A stretch of 39,557 nucleotides of DNA. It comes from JAWLFY01 sp964462125. Its GTDB lineage: Bacteria > Planctomycetota > Planctomycetia > Pirellulales > Pirellulaceae. Below are positions 8,858 through 19,300 of this stretch, in pieces. The position numbers and the translations under genes were made by a program. Within the stretch, counting starts at the first letter, position 1. The number at the start of each line of letters is the position of its first letter. The notes under the pieces were generated by a model, which saw only the letters and a program-made list of their open reading frames with translations, searched no databases and had not been told where the DNA came from. The stretch covers positions 1 through 39,557 of the forward strand of contig CAYWXT010000013.1 of assembly GCA_964462125.1 (NCBI GenBank). Reading direction: 5' to 3'.

Positions 8858-9204
8858 ACAGCTTGGCCCGCGGCTAGCGCCGCCCGCTCACGGTGTTCAG
8901 ACAGAGCGGTGTCCAGACAAAGCCTAGCCTATTACCATTCGCATTGTTCACGGCACGGCGCAAGGCGTCCGGCCTCATTCGGTTGGACGCTTGAGCGGTG
9001 GGGGGTTTCTTCCTCCGGCGCGGTAACGATAATGATGGAGACTTTCTCCGGCGGACCGTGACGCTGCATGAACATTTCCACGGCGAGTCGATGATTCAGG
9101 TGATCGGCGATTCAGGTGAGACGATACAGGTGAATCGAACTTTCGTCCCGAACACCCCGTTGCGAGATTTCTCTCCCTCCCCGCTTCAAACGGAGAAGCT
9201 ATTG
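8858..9204. other. Intergenic region upstream of the secreted CxxC protein
   Basis: This 347-base stretch has no gene I can support. The frame of the downstream gene stays open back to 8998, but that stretch encodes no signal peptide or recognisable domain, and a better start lies at 9205. The region contains three direct repeats at 9093-9133, listed separately, and a good ribosome-binding site at 9191-9198. I see no clear sigma-70 promoter. Confidence 0.6.
9093..9133. repeat. Three direct repeats (GATTCAGGTGA type), possible operator
   Basis: GATTCAGGTGA occurs at 9093-9103 and 9109-9119, and GATACAGGTGA at 9123-9133, with period 16 then 14 bases. They lie 70-110 bases before the start of the secreted CxxC protein. 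Spacing of about one and a half helical turns would suit cooperative protein binding, but no known operator is recognised. Confidence 0.6.
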
Positions 9205-9768
9205 ATGTTACGAATGATTTTAGGCAGTGCGTTGGCGTTGGCGATGGTCACCAGTTTCGCGGCGGCAGCCGACAACAAAGGCGAATGCCTGCAGGAAGGC
9301 GAAGCGATCGGCGCGTTCTATGTCACCAAGGTGGCCGGTGCCGACGGTGACGGCGTCGAAGAAGGCCAGGAACTCTGTTACCGTTGCCGGTACGGCTCGC
9401 GGCCGATGGTGATGGTCTTTGCCCGCAACACTGGGGGCAAAGTCCCACAGTTGATCAAGCAGCTCGATTCGGCGGTGGCAGCCAACGAGTCGGCACAGCT
9501 CAAGGGCTTTGTCACCTTGATGGGGGACGATGCCACGGCGTTGAAGCAAGAGGGCGAGAAGATCGCCGAGCTGACCGGTGCCAAGCAGGTGCCGGTGACC
9601 GTTGCCAAGGAGTCCAAGAGCGGTCCTGCATCGTACCGAATTCCAGAAGACTCCGATGTCACCGTGGTTGTCGCCAATGACAGCAAAGTGGTCGGCACCC
9701 ACACCTTCACCGCCGACCTGATCGACATCGACGCGTTGGAAGCCCAAGTCAAGAAGATGCTCAACTAA
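9205..9768 (+). CDS. Small secreted protein with a CxxC motif, possibly thioredoxin-fold
   Basis: The ATG at 9205 has a good ribosome-binding site (GGAGAAG at 9192-9198). It gives 187 residues starting with MLRMILGSALALAMVTSFAAAA, a clear Sec signal peptide cleaved near residue 21-22. The mature part carries C58-Y-R-C61 after a strand-like EEGQEL, then RPMVMVFARN, a buried-strand pattern expected after the CxxC helix of a thioredoxin fold, and a later KQVPVTVAKES segment where thioredoxins have their cis-Pro (V-P-V). I infer a periplasmic redox or thioredoxin-like protein of a planctomycete type, with no known substrate. An extra Cys at residue 28 could be structural. A strong terminator follows, so it is probably a single-gene transcript. 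Confidence 0.85.
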   Translation: MLRMILGSALALAMVTSFAAAADNKGECLQEGEAIGAFYVTKVAGADGDGVEEGQELCYRCRYGSRPMVMVFARNTGGKVPQLIKQLDSAVAANESAQLKGFVTLMGDDATALKQEGEKIAELTGAKQVPVTVAKESKSGPASYRIPEDSDVTVVVANDSKVVGTHTFTADLIDIDALEAQVKKMLN

Positions 9769-9800
9769 GCTGAGCAACCTGCGACGAGCAAATTCTGCTG

Positions 9801-9838
9801 CGGTCGGTTTCCTGTTCGGGAAACCGGCCGTTTTTTTT
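9801..9838 (+). terminator. Rho-independent terminator after the CxxC protein
   Basis: A 12-base-pair stem (CGGTCGGTTTCC paired with GGAAACCGGCCG, one G-U pair) with a small loop is followed at once by eight T residues at 9831-9838. It begins 33 bases after the stop at 9768 and separates this gene from the secretin-like gene. Confidence 0.93.
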
Positions 9839-9962
9839 GGCGATATCGGCGTGTCGCGGTTGCCGAGGGGGTGCCGGTGACCATTTGTGCCGGCGCTCTC
9901 AAGCGGTCATACTGGGGAGGGGTGGTCAGACTTATCCATCACACGTCTCGGTTGTTTTGACG

Positions 9963-12900
9963 ATGCAACGATTTCCTCTGCGATCAGCTCTGTGCTTGCT
10001 GGCCGGAATCTTACTAATTCCGGGCCATCTCTGGGCCCAGGACTCGGGTCAACGCACTGAGGGACAACCGGCGCGTGCCGCGGCGCAAGAGACGCCGTCG
10101 TCCAGGCCCAGCGGTGATTCGGGGCGTTCGCGGCCGAGTTCAGGGGACCAGCCGGAGGCCAAACCGGGCGAGTCGAAGCGGGGAGAGTCAAAACCGGACG
10201 ACCAAGCGGGCGATGCCGAGAAGGAGGATGCGTCTGAATTGAAGGTGATCCGGCGGGAAGAGACAGGCGACGAGGCCGCTGACCCGCGTGAGTTAACCGC
10301 CACCGTCGGCGACGATGGTCGGGTCGCGTTCCAGTTTCGCAATCAGCCATGGGTTGCCCTGGTCGAGTGGTTGGCGGAGATCAGCGACGAGCCGCTCGAC
10401 TGGCAAGAGTTGCCGGGGGACCGCGTCAACCTGGCGTCACCCGGCCGGTACACCGTCGAGGAGACGCGAGATCTGTTCAACCGCCATCTCCTGGCCCGTG
10501 GCTTCGCGATCTTGGAGGTCGATGGTGGGCTGACGATCGTCAAGACCGAATCGGTCAATCCGGCGCTCGTCCGCCGGGTCGACGAGCGTGAGCTCGTCCG
10601 GTTGCCGGATTACAGTTTCGTGCGGACGCTGCTTGATGTCGGCTGGCTGTCGGCAGAAAAATTGGCGGAGGAACTCGAGCCGATGATCAGCGGCAACGGC
10701 AGGTTGACCGCCCTGACGACAACCAACCGCATTGAAGCGATGGATGCCGCGAGCAACCTGCGCCAGATCGCCGAATTGCTGGCCCAAGAACGCGACACGA
10801 GCAGTCGCGACGCATTGGCGCCCGAATTCAAATTGAGATATATCCCCGCCGAGGAAGCGAAGGAGTTACTCGAGCAGTTCTTGGGGGTGGAAGAAAAGGA
10901 GAGCGGGCCGATGACGCCGCAGCAGATTCAGATGATGCAGCGGATGGCGCAGCAGAACAAGGGCAAGGAGGAGCCGAAGGAGTCGAAGCCCGAGATCGCC
11001 ATCGTCGCCAATGTTCGTCAAAATTCGGTCCTCGTCCGCGCCCCGATCGACCGCGTCGCGATTGCGTCGGAATTCATCAAGCGGATCGACGTCCCCGGCG
11101 ACTCCATCACTTCACTGGCGGACGTCAAGTCGCGAGTCGAAGTCTTTCGTTTGGCCTCGCTTGATCCAGAAAGTCTGATCGAAATCATCGGCGAGATGAA
11201 CGTGCTGGAACCGTCGACGCGGTTGCGGGCGGACAAGGAGAATCAAGCGGTGGTCGTTTCCGGCTCGGCAGCGGACCGTTTCATCATCGGCTCGTTGGTC
11301 GAACGGCTCGACGGCAGCGGCCGAGAATTCGAAGTCATGCAACTGCGGCGGCTCGACGCGACCGAAGTCGCCGAGTCGATCTCATTCTTGATGGGAACCG
11401 ACGATGACCAAGACAATCAACAATCGAATCGGCGGGTTTATTACTACGGTTCCATGGGACGCAATGACGACACGAAGTCGGACCAGGATGAGTTTCGTGT
11501 TGCCGCCAATTCACGTTACAACCAAGTGCTGCTGTGGGCCAACCCGTCCGAAATGAACGAAGTCCGGTCGCTGCTTGTCAAACTCGGTGAACTGCCACCG
11601 GCCGGCGGAAACACCCAGACGGTGCGCGTGATCGACGCCTCGGCGACCCCGGAAACCTACCAGTACCTGCTGAATCTGCGCCGGCAATGGAAGTCGATCT
11701 CCGATACGCCCCTGGAGATTCCCGCCGAAGACCAGTTCAAGGATCCGATCGCGGAAACCAAGGCTGCCGTTGGCGGCAACGCTGCCGGCGGCAGCGATGA
11801 AACGCTGGAGACAGAACCGGACAGTGATGCCGAGGTGGACAGTGATGCCGAAGAGGACAGTGATGCCGAAGAGGACAGCGATGCCGAAGAGGACACGCGC
11901 GATGGGTCCAACACCCCGGAGGACGACGATCAGGAGACCACCGATGATGGCGTCGTGAGCCGACGGTCGATGGGGGAAGGGGTTCGATTGACCGCGGCGC
12001 AACTCGGGGACGCCGAGTCGACCGATGACGTGACCTCCGATGACGCAACCTCGGATGATCGATCGCCCGATGATCAAGCGCCCGATGATCAAACCTTGAA
12101 CGAACGGGCGTCGGATGTGCGGTCGGCCGAGGAGTTCGACCGTCGTTTTGGGACCGACCGCGGTGAGGCGACTTCGCGCGAGTCGCAAACGGCTGATGCA
12201 GCCGCGACGCCCCCTGCCGGTTCGGCGGAAGTCCAGATCACCATCGATGCCGAGGGGAACCTGGTCCTCAGCAGTTCCGACACCGCCGCCTTGGACCGGC
12301 TGGAAAACTTGATGCTGCAGGCCAAGCCGCCGCGGCGTCCCTATCATGTCTTCAAGGTCCGCCACGCCACGGCCTCCTGGGTCACGCTGAACCTGGAAGA
12401 TTACTTCGGGGATTTGGACGACAGCGACTCGGACAGCTCCGATCCGTTCTATCGATATTATTTTGGATATGGGAACGACAGCCAGGATGACGGGCCGACT
12501 GGGTTGAGCAAGGGCGATCAGTTGCGGTTCGTGTGGGACAACGACACCAACACGATCGTCGTTTCCGGGGCGAACACCGATCAATTGCGAACCATCGCCG
12601 AGCTGATCGAGTTGTGGGACGTCGAAGAGTCGGTCGATCAGAAAAAGATGCGGTTCACCAAGCTGGTGCCCGTTCGTTACAGCAAGGCGGCGGACGTGGC
12701 CGAGACGGTCAAGGACGCGTACCGGGATTTGCTCAGCAGTCATGACAAGGCGTTTGGTCAAGGCCGACGCGGAGGACAGAACGGGGGCAACAACGCGGAG
12801 AACGGCGGGCAGAGAAACCGCGATGGCGACGGCAGCGGGTTGACCGACCAGGAGAGCGGTCGCGAGGGAGGGGGCAGCAATTTTAACTTCGCCGGTAAAC

Positions 12901-13232
12901 TGTCGATCGGCGTTGACGAGGTCAGCAATACGCTGGTGGTCAGCGCCGAAGGGGAATCGCTGTTGGACCTGGTCGTCGGCGTCATTGAGCGACTCGACAA
13001 GGCGGCGATCCCGAGCGGGGACATCGAAGTCTTGACGCTTTCGGGGAACCTTGGCGTCAACTCGCTGTCACGGGCGTTGGAGGCATTCGGGGCTGGTCCG
13101 GCCAGCGGCGAGCCGGAAAGGGATCAGCGTCCGGCATCGGCGAGGCCACGGGCGAGCGACCGGCAGCCGGACAACAGACGTCCGGCGGAGACAACCCCGG
13201 CAGCGGCGGATTCCGCCGCACCCTCTTCCTGA
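9963..13232 (+). CDS. Secretin-like N-domain protein (GspD N0/N1-type repeats) without a secretin pore domain
   Basis: The ATG at 9963 starts a 1089-residue protein with a signal peptide (MQRFPLRSALCLLAGILLIP, cleavage after HLWAQ). After a charged low-complexity stretch (about 30-95), a GspD N0/N1-like region begins at FQFRNQPWVALVEWLAE. Several ring-building-like repeats follow, each with the pattern EVFRLASLDPESLIEIIGEM... VVVSGSAADRF, as in type II/III secretins. Two acidic tandem repeats lie near residues 620-643 and 688-712. A Gly/Asn/Arg-rich linker precedes a last repeat containing NTLVVSAEGESLLDLV. No C-terminal amphipathic secretin barrel follows, so this is probably a periplasmic scaffold rather than a channel. 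An in-frame start at 9837 would put 42 residues before the signal peptide and was not used. I see no strong ribosome-binding site at 9963. Confidence 0.88.
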   Translation: MQRFPLRSALCLLAGILLIPGHLWAQDSGQRTEGQPARAAAQETPSSRPSGDSGRSRPSSGDQPEAKPGESKRGESKPDDQAGDAEKEDASELKVIRREETGDEAADPRELTATVGDDGRVAFQFRNQPWVALVEWLAEISDEPLDWQELPGDRVNLASPGRYTVEETRDLFNRHLLARGFAILEVDGGLTIVKTESVNPALVRRVDERELVRLPDYSFVRTLLDVGWLSAEKLAEELEPMISGNGRLTALTTTNRIEAMDAASNLRQIAELLAQERDTSSRDALAPEFKLRYIPAEEAKELLEQFLGVEEKESGPMTPQQIQMMQRMAQQNKGKEEPKESKPEIAIVANVRQNSVLVRAPIDRVAIASEFIKRIDVPGDSITSLADVKSRVEVFRLASLDPESLIEIIGEMNVLEPSTRLRADKENQAVVVSGSAADRFIIGSLVERLDGSGREFEVMQLRRLDATEVAESISFLMGTDDDQDNQQSNRRVYYYGSMGRNDDTKSDQDEFRVAANSRYNQVLLWANPSEMNEVRSLLVKLGELPPAGGNTQTVRVIDASATPETYQYLLNLRRQWKSISDTPLEIPAEDQFKDPIAETKAAVGGNAAGGSDETLETEPDSDAEVDSDAEEDSDAEEDSDAEEDTRDGSNTPEDDDQETTDDGVVSRRSMGEGVRLTAAQLGDAESTDDVTSDDATSDDRSPDDQAPDDQTLNERASDVRSAEEFDRRFGTDRGEATSRESQTADAAATPPAGSAEVQITIDAEGNLVLSSSDTAALDRLENLMLQAKPPRRPYHVFKVRHATASWVTLNLEDYFGDLDDSDSDSSDPFYRYYFGYGNDSQDDGPTGLSKGDQLRFVWDNDTNTIVVSGANTDQLRTIAELIELWDVEESVDQKKMRFTKLVPVRYSKAADVAETVKDAYRDLLSSHDKAFGQGRRGGQNGGNNAENGGQRNRDGDGSGLTDQESGREGGGSNFNFAGKLSIGVDEVSNTLVVSAEGESLLDLVVGVIERLDKAAIPSGDIEVLTLSGNLGVNSLSRALEAFGAGPASGEPERDQRPASARPRASDRQPDNRRPAETTPAAADSAAPSS
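11820..11891. repeat. In-frame 18-bp tandem repeat, four units
   Basis: Four 18-base units gacagtgatgccgaagag (11820-11837, 11838-11855, 11856-11873, 11874-11891). Units two and three are identical, and the others differ by one or two bases. They encode DSDAEE-type hexapeptides in the secretin-like protein. Confidence 0.95.
12024..12098. repeat. In-frame 15-bp degenerate tandem repeat, five units
   Basis: Five 15-base units all begin gatgac or gatgat (12024, 12039, 12054, 12069, 12084) and encode DDVTS, DDATS, DDRSP, DDQAP and DDQTL. They form a second acidic linker in the secretin-like protein, more diverged than the 18-bp array 130 bases upstream. Confidence 0.85.
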
Positions 13233-13434
13233 TCGGCGACGATTCGGCCCTGGTTCGATGGCCTCGTTTCGCGCAACCTCCTGAGACCGCAATGCCCGGG
13301 GCTGACACCGCATGGGGGCTGCGTGTCGGGACTTCTGCAAGTCACCCTCAGGCATCATAATCGCGGACTGGCGCATCGTTGCCGCGATCGCCCTGCTTCC
13401 CGTTCGCAAGCTCGAACCTTTGACCCCCCATCGG

Positions 13435-16221
13435 ATGCAACGACCGTTCTCACAACGTTGGGCTGGTTTCGTCACGACGTATTGGCGTCCGATTGTCTTG
13501 ACGTGGCTGGTGGTCACGGTATGGATGCGAGTGGTGGCCCCGACGTGGCAGGAGATCGCCTTGGACGGCGACTTCGAATACTTGCCCGCGGAGATGACGA
13601 GCGTGGCGGGGGGCCGACTGCTCGACCGGGCGTTTCCCCAGGAACGGAGTCGAAGTCAGGTCATCCTGGTGCTCAGCCGCAGCGATGGCTCGCTCCGGCC
13701 GGCAGACGAAATCATCGGACTGGACCTGCTGAGACGGCTCTATCACCGGCTGGCCGAGGTCAGTTGGCAACGAGCGATCGACCACGGTTACCGCGACGGG
13801 ATCCCGGAGGAGGATTCGGCCGCGGCGCGGTGGCTGCGATTGACGCGTGAGGCGTTGGATCAATCGATCGACAGCGACGAGCGGTTCTACGAGATGCTCG
13901 GCGAGCAGGTCCCCCGCGACCCGCCCACCTCGCATGAGCCGCGGATGGCGATCGCCTATTGGGATCGAGCCAAGTTGCGTGAGCGGCTCGGGGAACCGTC
14001 GGATGAGATCGCCACCGACTTTGAAGCCGCACTGGTGCTGCACCCGGAGTTGCCGACGACGGCGGTGCCGATCGATCAGCGGAATCTCACCGGCTTTGCG
14101 CCTCTGCTGGATGTTCTGTCGTGGGACGATCAAGTGGTCGGGCGACGACTGCGCAGCAACGGGGCTCGGTTGGCAGTGATGCAGCTTTCCAGCGAGCTTG
14201 CCGCCACCGGCAACATTGAAACCGTGGAGGCGACCGAAGCCCTGCTCCAGGAGGTGATGGACTACAGTTCCCGCTTCAGCGAGCCGGGCGCGGAATTGCT
14301 GATGACCGGTTCAGCGGCCATCGGGGGGGAGACATTGATCGCCGCCCGAGACGCTATCCGCTACACCGAACTGTTCACGGTCCTGATGGTGCTGACAATC
14401 CTGACCGTCGTCTATCGGGCTCCGCTGTTGGTGCTGATTCCGATCCTGTCGATCGGTGTTGCTGTGGTTGTCTCCTCGTCGTTGGTTGCCTTGCTCACCG
14501 GCGCGTCGATGGAGGGAACCCTTCCCTGGCTCGATCTTCGTGTCTTTACGACCAGCCGCATCTTTGTCGTTGTGATCCTGTTCGGTGCCGGGACGGACTA
14601 TTGTCTGTTTTTGATCGCGCGGCTCCGCGAAGAGGCTTGGAAGGCAGAGTGGGAGGAAGCGTGTCGCCGGGCGTTGGGCGGGGTCAGCGGGGCGTTGATC
14701 GGAAGCGCGGTGACCACGATTGCCGGGTTGGGAATGTTGTGGATCGCCGATTTCGGGAAGTTCCACTACACCGGCCCGATCATTGCCATCTGCCTTTCGA
14801 TCGGGCTGTTGGTCTGCACCACCCTGACCCCTGCCCTGCTCCGGGCTGTGGGGCCGAACGTGTTTTGGCCGGCAGCGATCCCCGACCCATCGTCGAACCG
14901 CGTCTCCTTAGGCGGGGAATCGGGGCGGGGGCGCAACAGTTGGCTGTGGAGCTGGATCGCGATCGTGATCACCCGCCGTCCCGTCATCGGACTCGCCGCG
15001 GGGGTGTTGTTGTTGGCCATCCCCGGTGCGTACGGTTACCGCCACGAACAGGACGTCACCTACGATTTGAGCAGCGAGCTCGATCCGTCCGCCGCCAGTC
15101 GCCGCGGGCTCAGGGCGTTGGCCGAGCACTTCCCGATTGGCGAGGTCAGCCCGGTCACGGTGTTGTTGTTGCGGCCCCAGTCGACGCTGCAAGCGGACGC
15201 GAAGCCGATCGCCGAGGAGACACCCCGCCAACAACTGGAGAACGTCACCAAGGGCCTCAAGCGGGTGCTCTATGACGTCCCCGGTGTCGTCGCGGTCCGC
15301 ACCGCCGATGATCCGCTCGGGGACTTCCCCCCGGATCGCGAGATGGGGTTGTTGCAGGGGGATGCCTGGCGGCGGCGGGCGCTGCAGAACCATCGCATCG
15401 CCCAGCAGTATTTTTTTTCCGAGGCCCCGGCGTACCGAGACCGATTGACGCGTCTGGACGTGGTGATCGAGGGGGATCCATTTTCGATTGAGACCGCGGA
15501 TCTGGTGTCCAACGTCCGGGAAACCGTCGAAGGCTTGCTGGCGGCCACCGGGCCGGAGTGGCGCGACACCCGTCTTTTTTTGACCGGGACGACCCCCTCG
15601 ATCATGGACCTGCGGACGGTCACGCTCCAGGACAATCGACGCATCAAGCTCGCCGTGATTGCCGCGGTGTTTCTCGTCTTGCTGCTGGTGATCCGTCGGA
15701 TCGGGCTCTGTATCTACCTGATCGCCACCGTGCTGCTCAGCTATTACGCGACCCTGGGGTTGACGATTCTGTTCTTCCGGGCGCTGCAGGGCCCCGACTT
15801 CATCGGCTTGGACTGGAAATTGCCGCTGTTCCTGTTCGTGATCCTGGTCGCGGTCGGTCAGGACTACAACGTCTATCTGGTCACACGGATTTTGGAGGAA
15901 CGTCGCCGCTTGGGGTGGCTCTCGGCGCTCCGCCGGGCGGTGGCGCGGACCGGTGGGATCATCACGGCATGCGGCTTGGTCATGGCGGGAACATTTTTCA
16001 GCATGACCGCCTCGGCCTGGGTCCCGCCGCTGGCGGACGTTTTGGGGGTGGGGACCTTGATCGGGGAACCGCTCGCTTCGGGACGGACGACGCTGCGAGG
16101 GATCGTCGAACTGGGATTCGCCCTCGGACTCGGCGTGCTGATCGACACCTTCTACGTCCGCACGATTCTCGTCCCCAGTTTCGTCGCTGCGATGGAAAAA
16201 TATTTCCCGTGGATTCCGTAG
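13435..16221 (+). CDS. MMPL/RND family inner-membrane transporter
   Basis: This 928-residue protein has the two-half RND/MMPL architecture. TM1 lies near residues 12-32, a large periplasmic loop follows, then a block of five or six membrane segments from about 305 containing the signature FGAGTDYCLFLIARLREE. TM7 (about 506-525), a second loop and a second block with VAVGQDYNVYLVTRILEERR complete it. The two G-x-D-Y motifs are typical of proton-coupled MMPL exporters of lipids or hydrophobic compounds; the substrate is unknown. The ATG at 13435 puts TM1 close to the N-terminus. An in-frame ATG at 13312 would add 41 unlikely residues. No adaptor or outer-membrane partner is adjacent, but the secretin-like periplasmic protein lies 202 bases upstream on the same strand. 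Confidence 0.93.
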   Translation: MQRPFSQRWAGFVTTYWRPIVLTWLVVTVWMRVVAPTWQEIALDGDFEYLPAEMTSVAGGRLLDRAFPQERSRSQVILVLSRSDGSLRPADEIIGLDLLRRLYHRLAEVSWQRAIDHGYRDGIPEEDSAAARWLRLTREALDQSIDSDERFYEMLGEQVPRDPPTSHEPRMAIAYWDRAKLRERLGEPSDEIATDFEAALVLHPELPTTAVPIDQRNLTGFAPLLDVLSWDDQVVGRRLRSNGARLAVMQLSSELAATGNIETVEATEALLQEVMDYSSRFSEPGAELLMTGSAAIGGETLIAARDAIRYTELFTVLMVLTILTVVYRAPLLVLIPILSIGVAVVVSSSLVALLTGASMEGTLPWLDLRVFTTSRIFVVVILFGAGTDYCLFLIARLREEAWKAEWEEACRRALGGVSGALIGSAVTTIAGLGMLWIADFGKFHYTGPIIAICLSIGLLVCTTLTPALLRAVGPNVFWPAAIPDPSSNRVSLGGESGRGRNSWLWSWIAIVITRRPVIGLAAGVLLLAIPGAYGYRHEQDVTYDLSSELDPSAASRRGLRALAEHFPIGEVSPVTVLLLRPQSTLQADAKPIAEETPRQQLENVTKGLKRVLYDVPGVVAVRTADDPLGDFPPDREMGLLQGDAWRRRALQNHRIAQQYFFSEAPAYRDRLTRLDVVIEGDPFSIETADLVSNVRETVEGLLAATGPEWRDTRLFLTGTTPSIMDLRTVTLQDNRRIKLAVIAAVFLVLLLVIRRIGLCIYLIATVLLSYYATLGLTILFFRALQGPDFIGLDWKLPLFLFVILVAVGQDYNVYLVTRILEERRRLGWLSALRRAVARTGGIITACGLVMAGTFFSMTASAWVPPLADVLGVGTLIGEPLASGRTTLRGIVELGFALGLGVLIDTFYVRTILVPSFVAAMEKYFPWIP

Positions 16222-16365
16222 CTCGACCGCTGGAGGTGATTTCGAGCGGGTGCGTCCTCTGCAATCGGTCCCTTTTTTGCTATTCTCGCGATTCGGGCCG
16301 TGGAATTTTGAACGGTCCTGCGTGTTCCCCATTCAATCGACCCCCAAGCCGTCGGGACAGATTCC

Positions 16366-19300
16366 GTGCCACGCCGCGACGACATCAAGAAGATTCTGAT
16401 CATTGGCAGCGGCCCGATCGTGATCGGTCAAGCCTGCGAATTCGACTACTCGGGAACCCAGGCCTGCAAGGCGTTGCGGGAAGAGGGTTACGAGGTCGTC
16501 CTGGTCAACAGCAACCCCGCCACGATCATGACCGACCCGGGGACGGCGGATGCGACCTACATCGAACCGCTGACATGGCAAATCGTCGAGAAGGTGATCG
16601 CCAAGGAACGGCCCGACGCGCTGTTGCCCACCCTCGGTGGCCAGACGGGGCTCAACGTCGCGATGGACCTGGAGGCCCACGGCATTCTGAAGAAATATGA
16701 TGTGGAGATGATCGGTGCCCGCGCCGATGTGATCTCCAAAGCCGAGGAACGCGACCAATTCAAGGAGGCGATGGAGAAGATCGGTCTGGAAGTTTGCGTG
16801 GGCCGTATCGTCCACTCGCTGGAGGAGGCGCGGGCGGCGCTCACCGACATCGGACTGCCGACGGTTGTCCGCCCGAGTTTCACCATGGGGGGCTCGGGGT
16901 CCGCGATCGCCTACAACCGCGACGACTTTGACACCCTGGTCCGCAGCGGGCTCGACCAATCCCCCGTCACCGAAGTTTTGATCGAGGAATCGATCATCGG
17001 TTGGAAAGAGTACGAAATGGAAGTCGTTCGCGACATGGACGACAACGTTGTGATCATCTGTTCGATCGAAAACTTCGACGCCATGGGGGTGCATACCGGT
17101 GACTCGATCACGATCGCTCCGGCGCAAACCTTGTCCGACAAGGAGTACCAGCGGATGCGGGATGCGTCGCTGGCGGTGATTCGCGAGATCGGGGTCGAGA
17201 CCGGGGGGAGCAATATCCAGTTTGCGATCGATCCCGATTTCGGACGGATGATCGTGATCGAAATGAACCCGCGGGTGAGCCGCTCCAGTGCCCTGGCGAG
17301 CAAGGCGACCGGTTTCCCGATCGCCAAGATCGCCGCCAAACTAGCGGTCGGCTACCGGCTGTGGGAATTGCCCAACGATATCACCAAGAAGACCAAGGCC
17401 TGCTTTGAACCCTCCATCGACTACGTCGTCACCAAGATCCCCCGGTTTGCCTTCGAAAAATTCCCCGAAGCCGACGCGACGCTGACGACGCAGATGAAAA
17501 GCGTGGGCGAGACGATGGCCATCGGCCGGACCTTCAAAGAATCGCTGCAGAAAGCGCTGCGGGGGTTGGAGGTGGGTGCGTTCGGGCTCGGCAGTGACAG
17601 CCGTGACGTCTGGGGCAGCGATGAACAACCGGATGAGGACGAGATCCGCGCCATGCTGAGTACCCCCGGGCCCGATCGCATTTTCTACATGCGGTACGCG
17701 ATCAAGGCGGGCATGACGCTGCAGGAAATCCACTCGCTGACCAACATCGATCCTTGGTTCCTGGACCAGATGGCCCAGATCATCGAGCAGGAGAACCGGC
17801 TGCGTGAAGTCGGGTCGCTCGATGCGCTCTCGCAGGCGGACCTCGTGCAGGCCAAACGTTGCGGCTTCTCCGATCGCCAACTCGCCACGATTTACTCGAC
17901 GACGGAGATGAAAGTCCGCGCCCGACGGCTGGAACTCGGTGTCCGCCCGGTGTTCAAAAGTGTCGATACCTGTGCAGCCGAATTCGAAGCCTACACGCCC
18001 TACTACTACAGCACCTACGAGAGCGAGGACGAACTGCCTGCGAAACAGGACCAAAAGCGGGTTGTGATTTTGGGCGGCGGTCCCAATCGGATTGGTCAGG
18101 GCATCGAGTTCGATTACTGCTGTTGCCACGCCAGTTTCGCCCTTCGCGAACTGGGTTACGAAAGCGTGATGATCAACAGCAACCCGGAAACGGTCAGTAC
18201 CGACTACGACACCTCCGACGTCCTGTTCTTTGAACCGTTGACGATCGAGGACGTGCTGAATATCTGCGACGCGATCCAGCCCGACGGGGTGATCGCCCAG
18301 TTCGGCGGGCAGACACCGCTCAACCTCGCCCGCGGCCTCAAGGAGGCGGGGGTGCCGATCATCGGGACCAGCGTCGAGACGATCGAGGCGGCCGAGGACC
18401 GTGACCTGTTCCAGAAACTGATCGATGAACTCGGGCTCAAACAGCCTCCGTCGGGGATGGCCGCGAACTTGGCCGAAGCCCGGCGGGAGGTCCAGCGGAT
18501 CGGGTTCCCGGCGCTGGTCCGCCCCAGTTTCGTACTCGGCGGCAGGGCGATGGAGATCTGCTACGACCGCGCCCAGTTCGATCGGTATGTCACCGCAGCG
18601 TTCATCGCGGCCGACGGACAACCGGTGTTGATCGACCGATTTCTCGAAGATGCCACCGAGGTTGACGTCGATGCAATCTCCGATGGGGAGGACTGCGTTG
18701 TCATGGGGATCATGGAACACATCGAAGAGGCGGGAGTGCACTCCGGCGACTCCGCCTGCTGCATTCCCTCCTTCAGTCTGCCCCAACCGGTGCTGGCAGA
18801 GATTCGCCAGGCGACCCAAAAGCTGGCCAAGCGGCTGGACGTCGTCGGGCTGATGAACATCCAGTTCGCCGTCAAACTCGAACAGGGACACCCGGTCGTC
18901 TACGTCTTGGAGGTCAACCCGCGGGCCAGCCGCACCGTCCCCTTCGTCGCCAAGGCCACCGGCGTGCCGGTGGCGAATCTGGCCACCAAAGTGATGGCCG
19001 GACAGACGCTGGCGGAACTCGGCGTGACCGAGGAACCGATCCCCCGGCACGTGTCGATCAAGGAGAGTGTGCTGCCGTTCCGAAAATTTGCCGGGGTCGA
19101 CATCGTGCTCGGCCCGGAGATGCGGAGCACCGGCGAAGTGATGGGGATCAGCGATATCTTTTCGCTCGCCTTTGCGAAAAGCCAGATCGCGGCCGGAGCC
19201 GTCCTGCCCGAGGAGGGCAACATCTTCATCAGCCTCTCCCCGCGACACAAAGATTCCGCCGCCACGCTCGGCAAGGAATTGCGGCAGCTCGGGTTCAAAC

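Noticed and set aside
14908..16332. 474-codon minus-strand frame within the MMPL transporter gene
   Set aside because: Antisense to a transporter with both G-x-D-Y motifs; the translation is charged and without structure.
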